Positions 16,944-24,994 of a stretch of DNA of 36,678 nucleotides are shown piece after piece. The notes under the pieces were generated by a model, which was not told where the DNA came from, did no database searches, and saw only the letters and a list, made by a program, of their open reading frames with translations. Origin of the DNA: Bacteroidota bacterium (GTDB lineage Bacteria; Bacteroidota; Bacteroidia; Chitinophagales; JADIYW01). Both the position numbers and the translations under genes were made by a program. How positions within the stretch are numbered: position 1 is the stretch's first letter; each line of letters starts with the position of its first letter. The DNA lies in contig JAGQYE010000033.1 in assembly GCA_020436225.1 (NCBI GenBank), positions 1 through 36,678 on the forward strand, written 5' to 3'.

Positions 16944-16977
16944 CCGGAATAAATCTCTCGATTTATTCCGGTTTTTT
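16944..16977 (+). terminator. Strong rho-independent terminator after azurin
   Basis: A perfect 12-bp stem (CCGGAATAAATC / GATTTATTCCGG) with a TCTC loop is followed by six T. It closes the Rrf2-trHb-methyltransferase-RIC-azurin operon. Confidence 0.92.
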
Positions 16978-17003
16978 ATTTTATAGAAAATAAAAATTTA
17001 TAC

Positions 17004-17357
17004 ATGATGAAAACAATTAAAATCAAAAGGATATACGACACAAAAGCTGAAGACGATGGATATAGAATTTTAATTGACCGACTTTGGCCAAGAGGTGTTA
17101 GCAAAAAATTGGCAGAATTAGACGAATGGAATAAAGAAGTTACGCCAACGCCCGAACTAAGAAAATGGTTTGCACATGATCCGGAAAAATTCGAAGAATT
17201 TAAAAGTTTATATCAAGAGGAATTACGCGACCATAAAAGTGAATTAAAGCGATTAAAATCTATTGCAGCATCGCAAAACCTTACATTATTATATGCAGCA
17301 AAAGATCCGAAAATAAATCACGCCATTATTTTACTTGATGCTATCAAGAAAAGCTAA
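17004..17357 (+). CDS. DUF488 family protein (YeaO-like)
   Basis: A 117-residue cytoplasmic protein with the family signature IKRIYD..DGYRILIDRLWPRGV, then LDEWNKEVTPTPELRKWFAHDPEKF and LLYAAKDPKINHAIIL. The function of DUF488 is not established; the Arg/Trp-rich conserved face suggests a binding or enzymatic site. Start could be 17004 or the next codon 17007, since two ATGs are adjacent. It lies 26 bases after the terminator of the NO operon, so it is either separately transcribed or expressed by read-through. Confidence 0.88.
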   Translation: MMKTIKIKRIYDTKAEDDGYRILIDRLWPRGVSKKLAELDEWNKEVTPTPELRKWFAHDPEKFEEFKSLYQEELRDHKSELKRLKSIAASQNLTLLYAAKDPKINHAIILLDAIKKS

Positions 17358-17388
17358 TCAATATAGATTGAACTAAAATTTCAAATGA

Positions 17389-18633
17389 TTAGTGTATCAC
17401 TTGTATTTTTGAAAAATAATTTCCTTTATCCGAAGTAATATTTACAAAATAAAAACCATCTTCCAAATTTAAATGGAGCGGAATTTCTTTTTGCAATGCC
17501 GGTAATTCTTGTTTAAATAATTGTTGACCAGCAACTGAAACAACTTCAATATTTAATTTTTGTGCTTGGATAGATTTGGGAATTTCCAATGTAAAATTGC
17601 CATTTGTCGGATTGGGAAAAATAGAAAATGGAATTGATTTATTCTTGCTGATTAAACTTGTCACTGTATTTTGTTGTACAATTCGATATAAGAAATCAGT
17701 TGTCTTCTGCAATATCATTCTATGTGTTGCTGTATCTGCCACTTGATCCACAGGATGACCGGCAATATTAATCGGATAGAATTCTGAATAAGTTCCGTTC
17801 TGTTGCATTCTTGGAAAAATACGACTATCACCATAAAAAGTACCTAACCAACAAGCAATGGTTATAAAGCAACCTTCACCGTAAGGCACCGTAAAATCCG
17901 GATTATTATGAAATGCTAAATACTCAATTTCACTATTGTTGTTGATGTAATTCAAATCTTCAATGGCACCACTACAACTTACAACTCCTTTTATTCCTTT
18001 TATCGTATAGCCAGGATTTCCACTTTCGCCATCTAATCCTCCAATGCTTTTATAAGCAGCCTTAAAAACACCACTCATTTCTATTGTATCATTTAGATAA
18101 ACGGTATGCAAGGCTGTAATCGCGCCGGCTGACGAACCATAAATAAACATAGTGCTTGTATCTACTTTATAGCTATTATTATTTGTGGCAACATCTTTTT
18201 TAAAGAATCGAATGGCAGCTTTTAAATCTTGTGTAGCTCGCCCGATAGCTCGATGCCAATTGTAAGTATCTGCAAAATTTAAATAAGGCGAAATAACAGT
18301 TGTTTGCTCTACACGATAATAAATATTGGCCGTTACATAGCCTTTTTTTGCAAAAAACTCCGCCGTTTTATCAATGTCTTGATCCTTTCTATTATCATCA
18401 GTAAAAGAACCACCATGCACAAAGAAAATTAATGGGCGCGCAGTAGCTGTATCACTTTGTGGTTCATAAATATCCATGACCAACGTTGTCCAATGGTTGT
18501 TATTATCATAATTTCCACCATACACAACATCAGCGTGTTTTGTTATTGAAAATAATTCGTCTTTGTAGCGCGTTTGCGCAAAAGAAATCGAAATGAGAAT
18601 AAAAAGGAATAAACTTGTAAATACTTTTCTCAT
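17389..18633 (-). CDS. Secreted alpha/beta-hydrolase (esterase) with T9SS sorting domain
   Basis: A 414-residue protein. Signal peptide about 1-19 (ending SFAQ). The alpha/beta-hydrolase part (about 40-320) has the oxyanion motif HGGSF (73-77), nucleophile elbow GSSAG with S168, candidate acid D246 (NNPDFTVPYG) and candidate His293 (AGHPVD). This pattern fits carboxylesterase-type hydrolases of the BD-FAE/HSL kind. The last 80 residues (FSIFPNPTNGNFTLEI onward, ending YFSKIQVIH) are a type A C-terminal sorting domain of the type IX secretion system, so the enzyme should reach the cell surface or medium. Substrate unknown. It lies 70 bases downstream of thrC on the same strand but is probably functionally unrelated. 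Confidence 0.87.
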   Translation of the reverse strand: MRKVFTSLFLFILISISFAQTRYKDELFSITKHADVVYGGNYDNNNHWTTLVMDIYEPQSDTATARPLIFFVHGGSFTDDNRKDQDIDKTAEFFAKKGYVTANIYYRVEQTTVISPYLNFADTYNWHRAIGRATQDLKAAIRFFKKDVATNNNSYKVDTSTMFIYGSSAGAITALHTVYLNDTIEMSGVFKAAYKSIGGLDGESGNPGYTIKGIKGVVSCSGAIEDLNYINNNSEIEYLAFHNNPDFTVPYGEGCFITIACWLGTFYGDSRIFPRMQQNGTYSEFYPINIAGHPVDQVADTATHRMILQKTTDFLYRIVQQNTVTSLISKNKSIPFSIFPNPTNGNFTLEIPKSIQAQKLNIEVVSVAGQQLFKQELPALQKEIPLHLNLEDGFYFVNITSDKGNYFSKIQVIH

Positions 18634-18703
18634 TGCACGTTATTTCTTATAAAGTTAAGATATTTTGCTAAATACTTAAAAGAACATCAGTGCAAAATGA
18701 ACA

Positions 18704-20011
18704 TTAATTATTCAAAAGCCATTGTTTAAAAGCCTCAAAATCTGCCGACATTGGAATTGATTGTTTTTCACCTTTTATCAATGCTTGAAGTCGTTCCGGA
18801 ATTTCAATCTCCTCGCCTATTAATTGTTCAACAGTTTCGCCAAATTTCACAGGATGAGCAGTTGATAAAAATATTCCGTTGATATAATTTGGATTTAAAT
18901 CTTCATCATAAACATATTCATCTAAACCTAAATAAGCAACAGCAGTATGCGGACATAAAACATAATTGTATTTATCGTAAACTGTTTTTATGCAAGTTGC
19001 AGTTTGTTCATCTGTATAAGTGTATGCCATAATATCATCTCTCACTTTATCAATATCGCTGTTGTATATATCCATCATTCTGGCAAAATTGCTTGGATTA
19101 CCAACATCCATTGCATTCGACATAGTTTGTACGGAACGACGAGGAGCGAAATTGCCCGTTTGATGATAAGATGTAAATACATCATTGGCATTATTAGAAG
19201 CAATCATCTTCTCGATTGGCAAGCCCATTTTTTTAGCAAATAAACCAGCGCATAAGTTACCGAAATTCCCCGATGGAACAGAAAAATACAATGGCAAACT
19301 TTTATCAGAGAGTTGCTTGTATGCGTAGATATAATAAAACGATTGTGGAATTAATCGTGCAATATTTATGGAATTTGCAGAAGATAATGTTAGCGTTTGG
19401 TTTAATGTTTCATCTAAAAATGCACGTTTTACCATTGCTTGGCAATCATCAAAAGTACCATCAACTTCTAAAGCTGTAATGTTTGCTCCTAAGGTTGTAA
19501 ACTGTTTTTCTTGTATATCGCTTACTTTTCCTTTTGGATATAAGATGGTAACTTTTATGCCTTCTACATTTAAGAAACCATGAGCAACAGCTGAACCTGT
19601 ATCGCCGCTTGTTGCCACTAAAATGTTTACTTCTTTTTTATTGTCTTTTAAGAAATAGCCCATTAATCTTCCCATAAAACGAGCACCAAAATCTTTAAAA
19701 GCTAAGGTTGGTCCATGAAATAATTCCAACACATTATAATCGCCAACTTCAATTAATGGAGCATCAAAAGAATAAGCTTCTTGTATAATTTTATTTAACT
19801 CATTATCAGGAATATCATCTCCAATTAAATGTTTAGCAATATGAAATGCCATTTCGCAGAACGTATAATTATCTAAATTCTTCCAGAATTTTTCCGGCAA
19901 TGGTGAGATTGTATAAGGCATATACAAACCATTATCATCCGGAAGTCCTTTTAAAACAGCTTCTCGCAAATCAACATCAGGTGAAATATGTTTAGTAGAA
20001 TATAGTTTCAT
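18704..20011 (-). CDS. thrC: Threonine synthase
   Basis: PLP enzyme that converts O-phosphohomoserine to threonine. The 435-residue protein has the fold-type II start MKLYSTKHISPDVDLREAVLKGLPDDNGLYMP, the PLP lysine K106 in FHGPTLAFKDFG, the ATSGDTGSA phosphate loop, and SANSINIARLIPQS. It follows thrB by 34 bases on the same strand and closes the thrA-thrB-thrC order. Confidence 0.97.
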   Translation of the reverse strand: MKLYSTKHISPDVDLREAVLKGLPDDNGLYMPYTISPLPEKFWKNLDNYTFCEMAFHIAKHLIGDDIPDNELNKIIQEAYSFDAPLIEVGDYNVLELFHGPTLAFKDFGARFMGRLMGYFLKDNKKEVNILVATSGDTGSAVAHGFLNVEGIKVTILYPKGKVSDIQEKQFTTLGANITALEVDGTFDDCQAMVKRAFLDETLNQTLTLSSANSINIARLIPQSFYYIYAYKQLSDKSLPLYFSVPSGNFGNLCAGLFAKKMGLPIEKMIASNNANDVFTSYHQTGNFAPRRSVQTMSNAMDVGNPSNFARMMDIYNSDIDKVRDDIMAYTYTDEQTATCIKTVYDKYNYVLCPHTAVAYLGLDEYVYDEDLNPNYINGIFLSTAHPVKFGETVEQLIGEEIEIPERLQALIKGEKQSIPMSADFEAFKQWLLNN

Positions 20012-20045
20012 TTTTTATTTTATTTTCTTGACGAATAAAAATTCA

Positions 20046-20993
20046 TTAATCAATTAATGGTAAAACTTTTGGACCTTGAGCATTTACTTTGCTCACATAT
20101 ACTTCCGATTTTATATTCATTTTTTGCATTACTGCTTGCAATGCTTCGCCTGTTTTATGTGCAATTTCTTTTCCATGACACAATGCAAAAACGCTAGGTC
20201 CTGAGCCACTAATGCTAGCTCCTAATGCACCTGCTTCCATTGCTGCATTTTTCATCTCATAAAATCCGGGAATTAATTTACTTCGATAAGGTTCAGCAAT
20301 ATAATCTACTAAACTTCTTCCAATTAATTCATAATCGCCACGCAATAAACCGACCATAATACCGCCAACATTGGCACTTTGACGCAAGGAATGTGCTAAT
20401 GGAATTTCTTTCGGTAAAATTTCGCGTGCGTCTTTAGTCAACACTACCACATGTGGATGAATGACTGCACACCATAAATCTTCCGGAACAGGAATTTGAA
20501 GTATATCTAAAGGCTCGTAACTTCTCACTAATATAAATCCGCCGAACAAGCTTGCTGCAACGTTGTCTGCAATGGCTGCATCACAAGCTGCTTTTTCTGC
20601 ATTCAACAGAAACGGCATTAATTCTTGTTTGTTCAATTTTTCGGCGCACAACATATTTATGGCAAACACGCCCGCTACTGCACTTGCAGCACTGCTTCCT
20701 AACCCGCTTCCACTCGGCATCAATTTCTTCAACCAAATTTTGCAACCAAAATCTGCGTCAATAAAATCTAAATAATCTTGAATGGCAACCGTTGCAGAAT
20801 TCTTTTTGGGGTCGCGAGGCAAAACGCCGTCATCGCCTTCTATCTCTATAATTTCTACACCTTTTTGCGCAGAAATTTCCATGATTAATTCATCGCCCGG
20901 TTTGTCGATAGCAAAACCCAACACATCGAAACCACAAGCTACATTTGCCACTGTGGCCGGAGCAAAAACTCTTATTTTATCGCCAACTTTCAT
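20046..20993 (-). CDS. thrB: Homoserine kinase (GHMP family)
   Basis: Phosphorylates homoserine with ATP to give the ThrC substrate. The 315-residue protein shows GHMP motif 1 (APATVANVACGFDVLGFA), the ATP-binding motif 2 PSGSGLGSSAAS (93-104) and motif 3 GASISGSGPSVFAL. It lies between thrA (43-base gap) and thrC (34-base gap) on the minus strand. Confidence 0.96.
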   Translation of the reverse strand: MKVGDKIRVFAPATVANVACGFDVLGFAIDKPGDELIMEISAQKGVEIIEIEGDDGVLPRDPKKNSATVAIQDYLDFIDADFGCKIWLKKLMPSGSGLGSSAASAVAGVFAINMLCAEKLNKQELMPFLLNAEKAACDAAIADNVAASLFGGFILVRSYEPLDILQIPVPEDLWCAVIHPHVVVLTKDAREILPKEIPLAHSLRQSANVGGIMVGLLRGDYELIGRSLVDYIAEPYRSKLIPGFYEMKNAAMEAGALGASISGSGPSVFALCHGKEIAHKTGEALQAVMQKMNIKSEVYVSKVNAQGPKVLPLID

Positions 20994-21036
20994 ATCAACC
21001 TATTAAAATAAAATGTGCATAACCCAGCATAAAAAT

Positions 21037-23511
21037 TTAATCTGCCATATAATTTCCGATTGTTATAATCTCTGCAAAAACACCGGCAGCAGTTACTTCT
21101 GCTCCAGCTCCGGGACCTTTAATTACCAATGGATTATTTTTATATCGTTCTGTTGTAAACACAATCATGTTATCGCTACCGCTTAAATTATAAAATGGAT
21201 GCGCACTATCAACTTGTTGCAATTCGATAGTTGCTTTATCATTCTCAATAATTGCCATATAGCGCAATACATTTCCTTTTGCTTCAGCATCTTTTTTCAT
21301 TTGCTCGTATTTCTCATCTACTTCTGGCAATTTTTTCAAAAAAGTGGCAACATCTACATTTCTTAAATCTTCCGGCACTAAATTTTCTACTTTAATATCG
21401 TTTAATTCCATTATTGCACCTGAATCTCGAGATAATATAAGTGCTTTGCGTGCAACATCTAAACCGGATAAATCATCGCGTGGATCGGGTTCTGTAAATC
21501 CTTTTGCTTTGGCATCGATTACAACTTCTGAGAATTTCACATCGCCTTTAAAGGAATTAAAAATATAAGAAAGTGTACCCGACAAAACTGCTTCTATCTT
21601 TAAAATTTTATCTCCAGAATTTAAAAGAGATTGTAAGACACCAATTACAGGTAAACCTGCACCAACATTGGTTTCGTACATAAATTGCGCATTTGATTTT
21701 TTTGCTAAATCGCGCAAGCGTACGTATTTTTCCTGACTAAGTGTATTAGCAATTTTATTTGGTGTAACGATGGAAATACTTTTCTTTAACATCTTTTCGT
21801 AGTACTCTACTACATCTTTGCTGGCAGAGCAATCTACAAAAACGGAGTTCGCAAAATTTAATTCTATAATCTTATTAGTGAAAGCATCTAAATCAGAAGC
21901 TTCGCCTTTTTCTTGTAAAGTTTTTTCCCAATTTTCTAAATCCAATCCATTACTGTCTATCAACATTTTTTTGGAGTTAATAATTCCGGTTACATTCATC
22001 TGCATCGACTTTTCATTTTCTAAAAAGTCATATTGATTTTTAATTTGCTTTAATAAAGTTTTTCCGATTAATCCACTTGGACCAATAAGAAAGACATTGA
22101 CTGAATGCAAATCGCTTTCAAAAAATATTTCATGCAAAGCATTTAATGCTTTCGCTTCGTTGTGTCTATCTATCACAACTGTAATATTCAACTCAGATGA
22201 ACCTTGAGCAATGGCATTTACATTGATACCGTTTTTACCTAATGCTTTAAAAACTTTAGCAGAAACGCCCGGCATATTCGACATATTTTCGCCGATAACT
22301 GCAATAATAGAATTATTTGTTTCGACGACTAAAGGTGCAATTTGTCTATTTTGAATTTCATATCTAAATTCTTCTTCAACTGAACGTTGTGCTTTCTTGA
22401 TTTCATTCGGAAGAATTCCAAAGCAAATTGAGTGTTCGGAAGAACCTTGAGTTAAAAATATGATATTGATTTGTGCGCGAGACAAACAAGCAAATAAACG
22501 TGATGCAATACCTACAACTCCAACCATTCCGGTGCCTTCCATTCGCAATACAGCAATATCGGAAATAGAAGAAATACCTTTGATGACATTATTTGAAACG
22601 CCTGATACTTTAGAAATGAATGTTCCGGGATGTTCCGGATTAAAAGTATTTTTTATGATAAGCGGAATATTCTTGATATATGCAGGTTGTATACTTGGCG
22701 GATAAATCACTTTCGCACCAAAATGCGACATTTCCATCGCTTCTTTGTATGACAAAGTTGGAATAGTAAATGCTTGTTCTACTCGACGTGGATCTGCAGT
22801 GAGCACGCCATTTACATCTGTCCAAATTTCTATTGCATCAGCTTTGAGTGCCGCACCAAAAATAGCTGCTGTATAATCGGAGCCACCTCGACCTAAAGTG
22901 GTAACATCATTGTTATCGTTGCAACCAATAAAACCTGTAATAACGGCAATTCCATTTATCGCTTCAAAAAAATCTAAAATATTTTTGTTGGTTTTATCAA
23001 AGTTGACTTTTGCAGCGAGATAATTGGAGTCTGTTTTTACCAACTTTGTTGCATTGACATAAATGCCGTTTAGTCCTACGTTACGTAATGCGCCAGCAAC
23101 GATAAACGCAGAAAAACGTTCGCCATAAGAAACTAAATTTGCCAAAGTTTTGTCGGATAATTCGCCGAGCATGTTTATACCTTTCAAGATATCTTCTACT
23201 CTATCCATACTTTCTACAAACTCTTCCATCATCACCATCTTCACTTCTTTATTTGAAACCAAAGCTTCTATTGCCAAACGATAACGTTCTTTAAAGCTAT
23301 TGAAAATCTCGATGTATGTTGTGTTGTCTTTTTTCTCGGCTAATTTTCCGGCATTAATCAATTGGTCGGTAACTTTACTAAATGCAGAACAAACTAACAC
23401 TACATTTTCACCTTGCTCTCTTTTTTGTTGAACTATATCAATGATACGTCTGATGCTTTCGTGTGAGCCAACAGAGCTACCGCCAAATTTTAATATTTTC
23501 AAGCTATTCAT
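21037..23511 (-). CDS. thrA: Bifunctional aspartokinase / homoserine dehydrogenase
   Basis: First and third steps of the aspartate-to-threonine route: aspartate to aspartyl phosphate, and aspartate semialdehyde to homoserine. The 824-residue fused protein has the kinase N-terminus with KFGGSSVG (8-15), GRGGSDYTA, and two ACT-type regulatory segments around 315-460, then the dehydrogenase with the nucleotide-binding GPSGLIG (477-483), ETNVGAGLPVI, the DPRDDLSGLD segment and the closing GPGAGAEVTAAGVFAEI. The ACT domains imply feedback control, probably by threonine. It leads thrABC and is preceded by a -7 box and a hairpin-forming dyad. Confidence 0.97.
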   Translation of the reverse strand: MNSLKILKFGGSSVGSHESIRRIIDIVQQKREQGENVVLVCSAFSKVTDQLINAGKLAEKKDNTTYIEIFNSFKERYRLAIEALVSNKEVKMVMMEEFVESMDRVEDILKGINMLGELSDKTLANLVSYGERFSAFIVAGALRNVGLNGIYVNATKLVKTDSNYLAAKVNFDKTNKNILDFFEAINGIAVITGFIGCNDNNDVTTLGRGGSDYTAAIFGAALKADAIEIWTDVNGVLTADPRRVEQAFTIPTLSYKEAMEMSHFGAKVIYPPSIQPAYIKNIPLIIKNTFNPEHPGTFISKVSGVSNNVIKGISSISDIAVLRMEGTGMVGVVGIASRLFACLSRAQINIIFLTQGSSEHSICFGILPNEIKKAQRSVEEEFRYEIQNRQIAPLVVETNNSIIAVIGENMSNMPGVSAKVFKALGKNGINVNAIAQGSSELNITVVIDRHNEAKALNALHEIFFESDLHSVNVFLIGPSGLIGKTLLKQIKNQYDFLENEKSMQMNVTGIINSKKMLIDSNGLDLENWEKTLQEKGEASDLDAFTNKIIELNFANSVFVDCSASKDVVEYYEKMLKKSISIVTPNKIANTLSQEKYVRLRDLAKKSNAQFMYETNVGAGLPVIGVLQSLLNSGDKILKIEAVLSGTLSYIFNSFKGDVKFSEVVIDAKAKGFTEPDPRDDLSGLDVARKALILSRDSGAIMELNDIKVENLVPEDLRNVDVATFLKKLPEVDEKYEQMKKDAEAKGNVLRYMAIIENDKATIELQQVDSAHPFYNLSGSDNMIVFTTERYKNNPLVIKGPGAGAEVTAAGVFAEIITIGNYMAD

Positions 23512-23539
23512 AAACTTATAATATATGAAAAAAGTGATT

Positions 23540-23572
23540 GTATTTTACCTTAAAATACATCTAACAAAAATA
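23540..23572 (-). promoter_or_regulatory. thrA -7 box and inverted repeat at the predicted transcription start
   Basis: On the minus strand TATTTTTG (23565-23572) fits TAnnTTTG. Six bases further on lies a perfect dyad GTATTTTA-AGG-TAAAATAC (23540-23558), at or just after the expected start of transcription and 28 bases before the ATG. It could be an operator or a 5'-end hairpin of the mRNA. No leader peptide rich in Thr/Ile codons is present, so classical attenuation is unlikely. The -33 element is not recognisable. Confidence 0.45.
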
Positions 23573-23644
23573 AGTAAACCAAATTAAAATCGGGAAATGT
23601 GTGATTTTAATGAGGTTAAGGATTAATTAAATAATCGCATTAGT

Positions 23645-23674
23645 AACAAGAAAAAATGGAAAATTATTCTTGTT
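23645..23674. other. Inverted repeat directly after hemL
   Basis: AACAAGAA and TTCTTGTT form an 8-bp stem with a 14-base loop immediately downstream of the hemL stop. There is no T run on the minus strand, so it is at best a weak terminator or an mRNA 3' stabiliser for hemL. Confidence 0.3.
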
Positions 23675-24967
23675 TTACATTACCTTATCGAATGCGTTAC
23701 AAATTGCTTTGATAGTTTTTTGAATATCGGCTTCTGTATGTGCAGCAGAAACGAAACCCACTTCATAACCTGATGGTCCGAAATAAATTCCTTCTTCAAA
23801 CAAATGATGATATACTTTCGCAAATAAAGTCATCTTACCGGCATTAATTTGGTCGGCACGAGTTAAGTGTGTCATATCAGAAAAGGCGAACCAAAAAATA
23901 GAGCCAATATTATATATCGTAATTTCGTAGCCTTTTTGTTCAATATGTTTTTTTACGCCATCCACTAATAAATCTGCTTTATGTTGTAAATGATGATAAA
24001 AATCTTCTTGCAAACAAGCATGGAGTTGCGCATATCCTGCAGCCATAGCCACCGGATTTCCACTTAATGTTCCTGCTTGATATACATTGCCAACCGGCGA
24101 AACGTGATTCATAATTTCGTGGCTGGAAGCATAAGCACCGACCGGCATTCCGCCGCCAATAATTTTTCCAAAAGTGATGATGTCCGGTTGGATTTTATAC
24201 AAACCCGCTGCACCTTCAAATCCAACTCTGAAACCGGAAATAACTTCGTCAAAAATTAATAAAACATTGTACTTCGTACATAATTCTCTTAGATGTAATA
24301 AAAATTTATGCGATTGTAGAAGCAAGCCATTATTCGCAGGAATTGGTTCAATAATAATAGCCGCAATTTGATGGTGTAATTTTTCTAAAGTTGAAGAAAC
24401 AGCATCTTCATCATTCAATGGCAAGACAATTGTTTCGTTAGTAAAACTTTCTGGAACGCCTGCAGATGTTGATTCTCCAAATGTAATTAAACCCGAACCC
24501 GCTTTTACCAATAATGAATCTACATGACCATGATAGCAACCTTCAAATTTTATGATTTTTGATTTTCCGGTAACGCCACGAGCTAAACGCAAGGCAGACA
24601 TAACCGCTTCTGTACCGCTACTTACGAATCTTATTTTTTCGATATAAGAATGATTAGCAATAATTAAATCTGCCAATTGATTTTCTAAAGCAGTTGGCGC
24701 ACCAAAAGATGTTCCATTTTTTACCGTTTCGATAATTGCTTTTTCGACATCCTCATTCGCATGACCAAGAATGAGTGGTCCCCAAGAGCAGCAATAGTCG
24801 ATGTATTCGTTATTATCTTCATCGGTAATATATGCGCCTTTTCCTTTCTTAATAAAAACAGGCGTTCCGCCAACTGATTTGAATGCACGGACAGGAGAAT
24901 TTACACCACCCGGCATTAATGTTTTAGCTTTTTCAAAGAGTTGAGCAGAATTGGAATGATTTTTCAT
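23675..24967 (-). CDS. hemL: Glutamate-1-semialdehyde 2,1-aminomutase
   Basis: PLP enzyme that makes 5-aminolevulinate from glutamate-1-semialdehyde in the C5 route to haem. The 430-residue protein has PGGVNSPVRAFKSVGGTP, the SSGTEAVMSALRLAR segment, the ESxGxYHGH-like FEGCYHGHVD, FDEVISGFR with the PLP-contacting Asp240, and the PLP lysine K268 in TFGKIIGGGMPVGA, which is the HemL rather than ornithine-aminotransferase pattern. It lies 27 bases after the large histidine kinase on the same strand, so they may share a transcript; the functional reason is unknown. Confidence 0.96.
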   Translation of the reverse strand: MKNHSNSAQLFEKAKTLMPGGVNSPVRAFKSVGGTPVFIKKGKGAYITDEDNNEYIDYCCSWGPLILGHANEDVEKAIIETVKNGTSFGAPTALENQLADLIIANHSYIEKIRFVSSGTEAVMSALRLARGVTGKSKIIKFEGCYHGHVDSLLVKAGSGLITFGESTSAGVPESFTNETIVLPLNDEDAVSSTLEKLHHQIAAIIIEPIPANNGLLLQSHKFLLHLRELCTKYNVLLIFDEVISGFRVGFEGAAGLYKIQPDIITFGKIIGGGMPVGAYASSHEIMNHVSPVGNVYQAGTLSGNPVAMAAGYAQLHACLQEDFYHHLQHKADLLVDGVKKHIEQKGYEITIYNIGSIFWFAFSDMTHLTRADQINAGKMTLFAKVYHHLFEEGIYFGPSGYEVGFVSAAHTEADIQKTIKAICNAFDKVM

Positions 24968-24994
24968 GATATATGCTGATTATTTTTTAATGTA

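Noticed and set aside
23525-23587. 20-codon plus-strand frame between thrA and hemL
   Set aside because: Too short, no promoter or conservation evidence, and it covers the thrA promoter region.
23512-23674. Threonine attenuation leader upstream of thrA
   Set aside because: The minus-strand leader holds no peptide with runs of Thr or Ile codons and no terminator/antiterminator pair.
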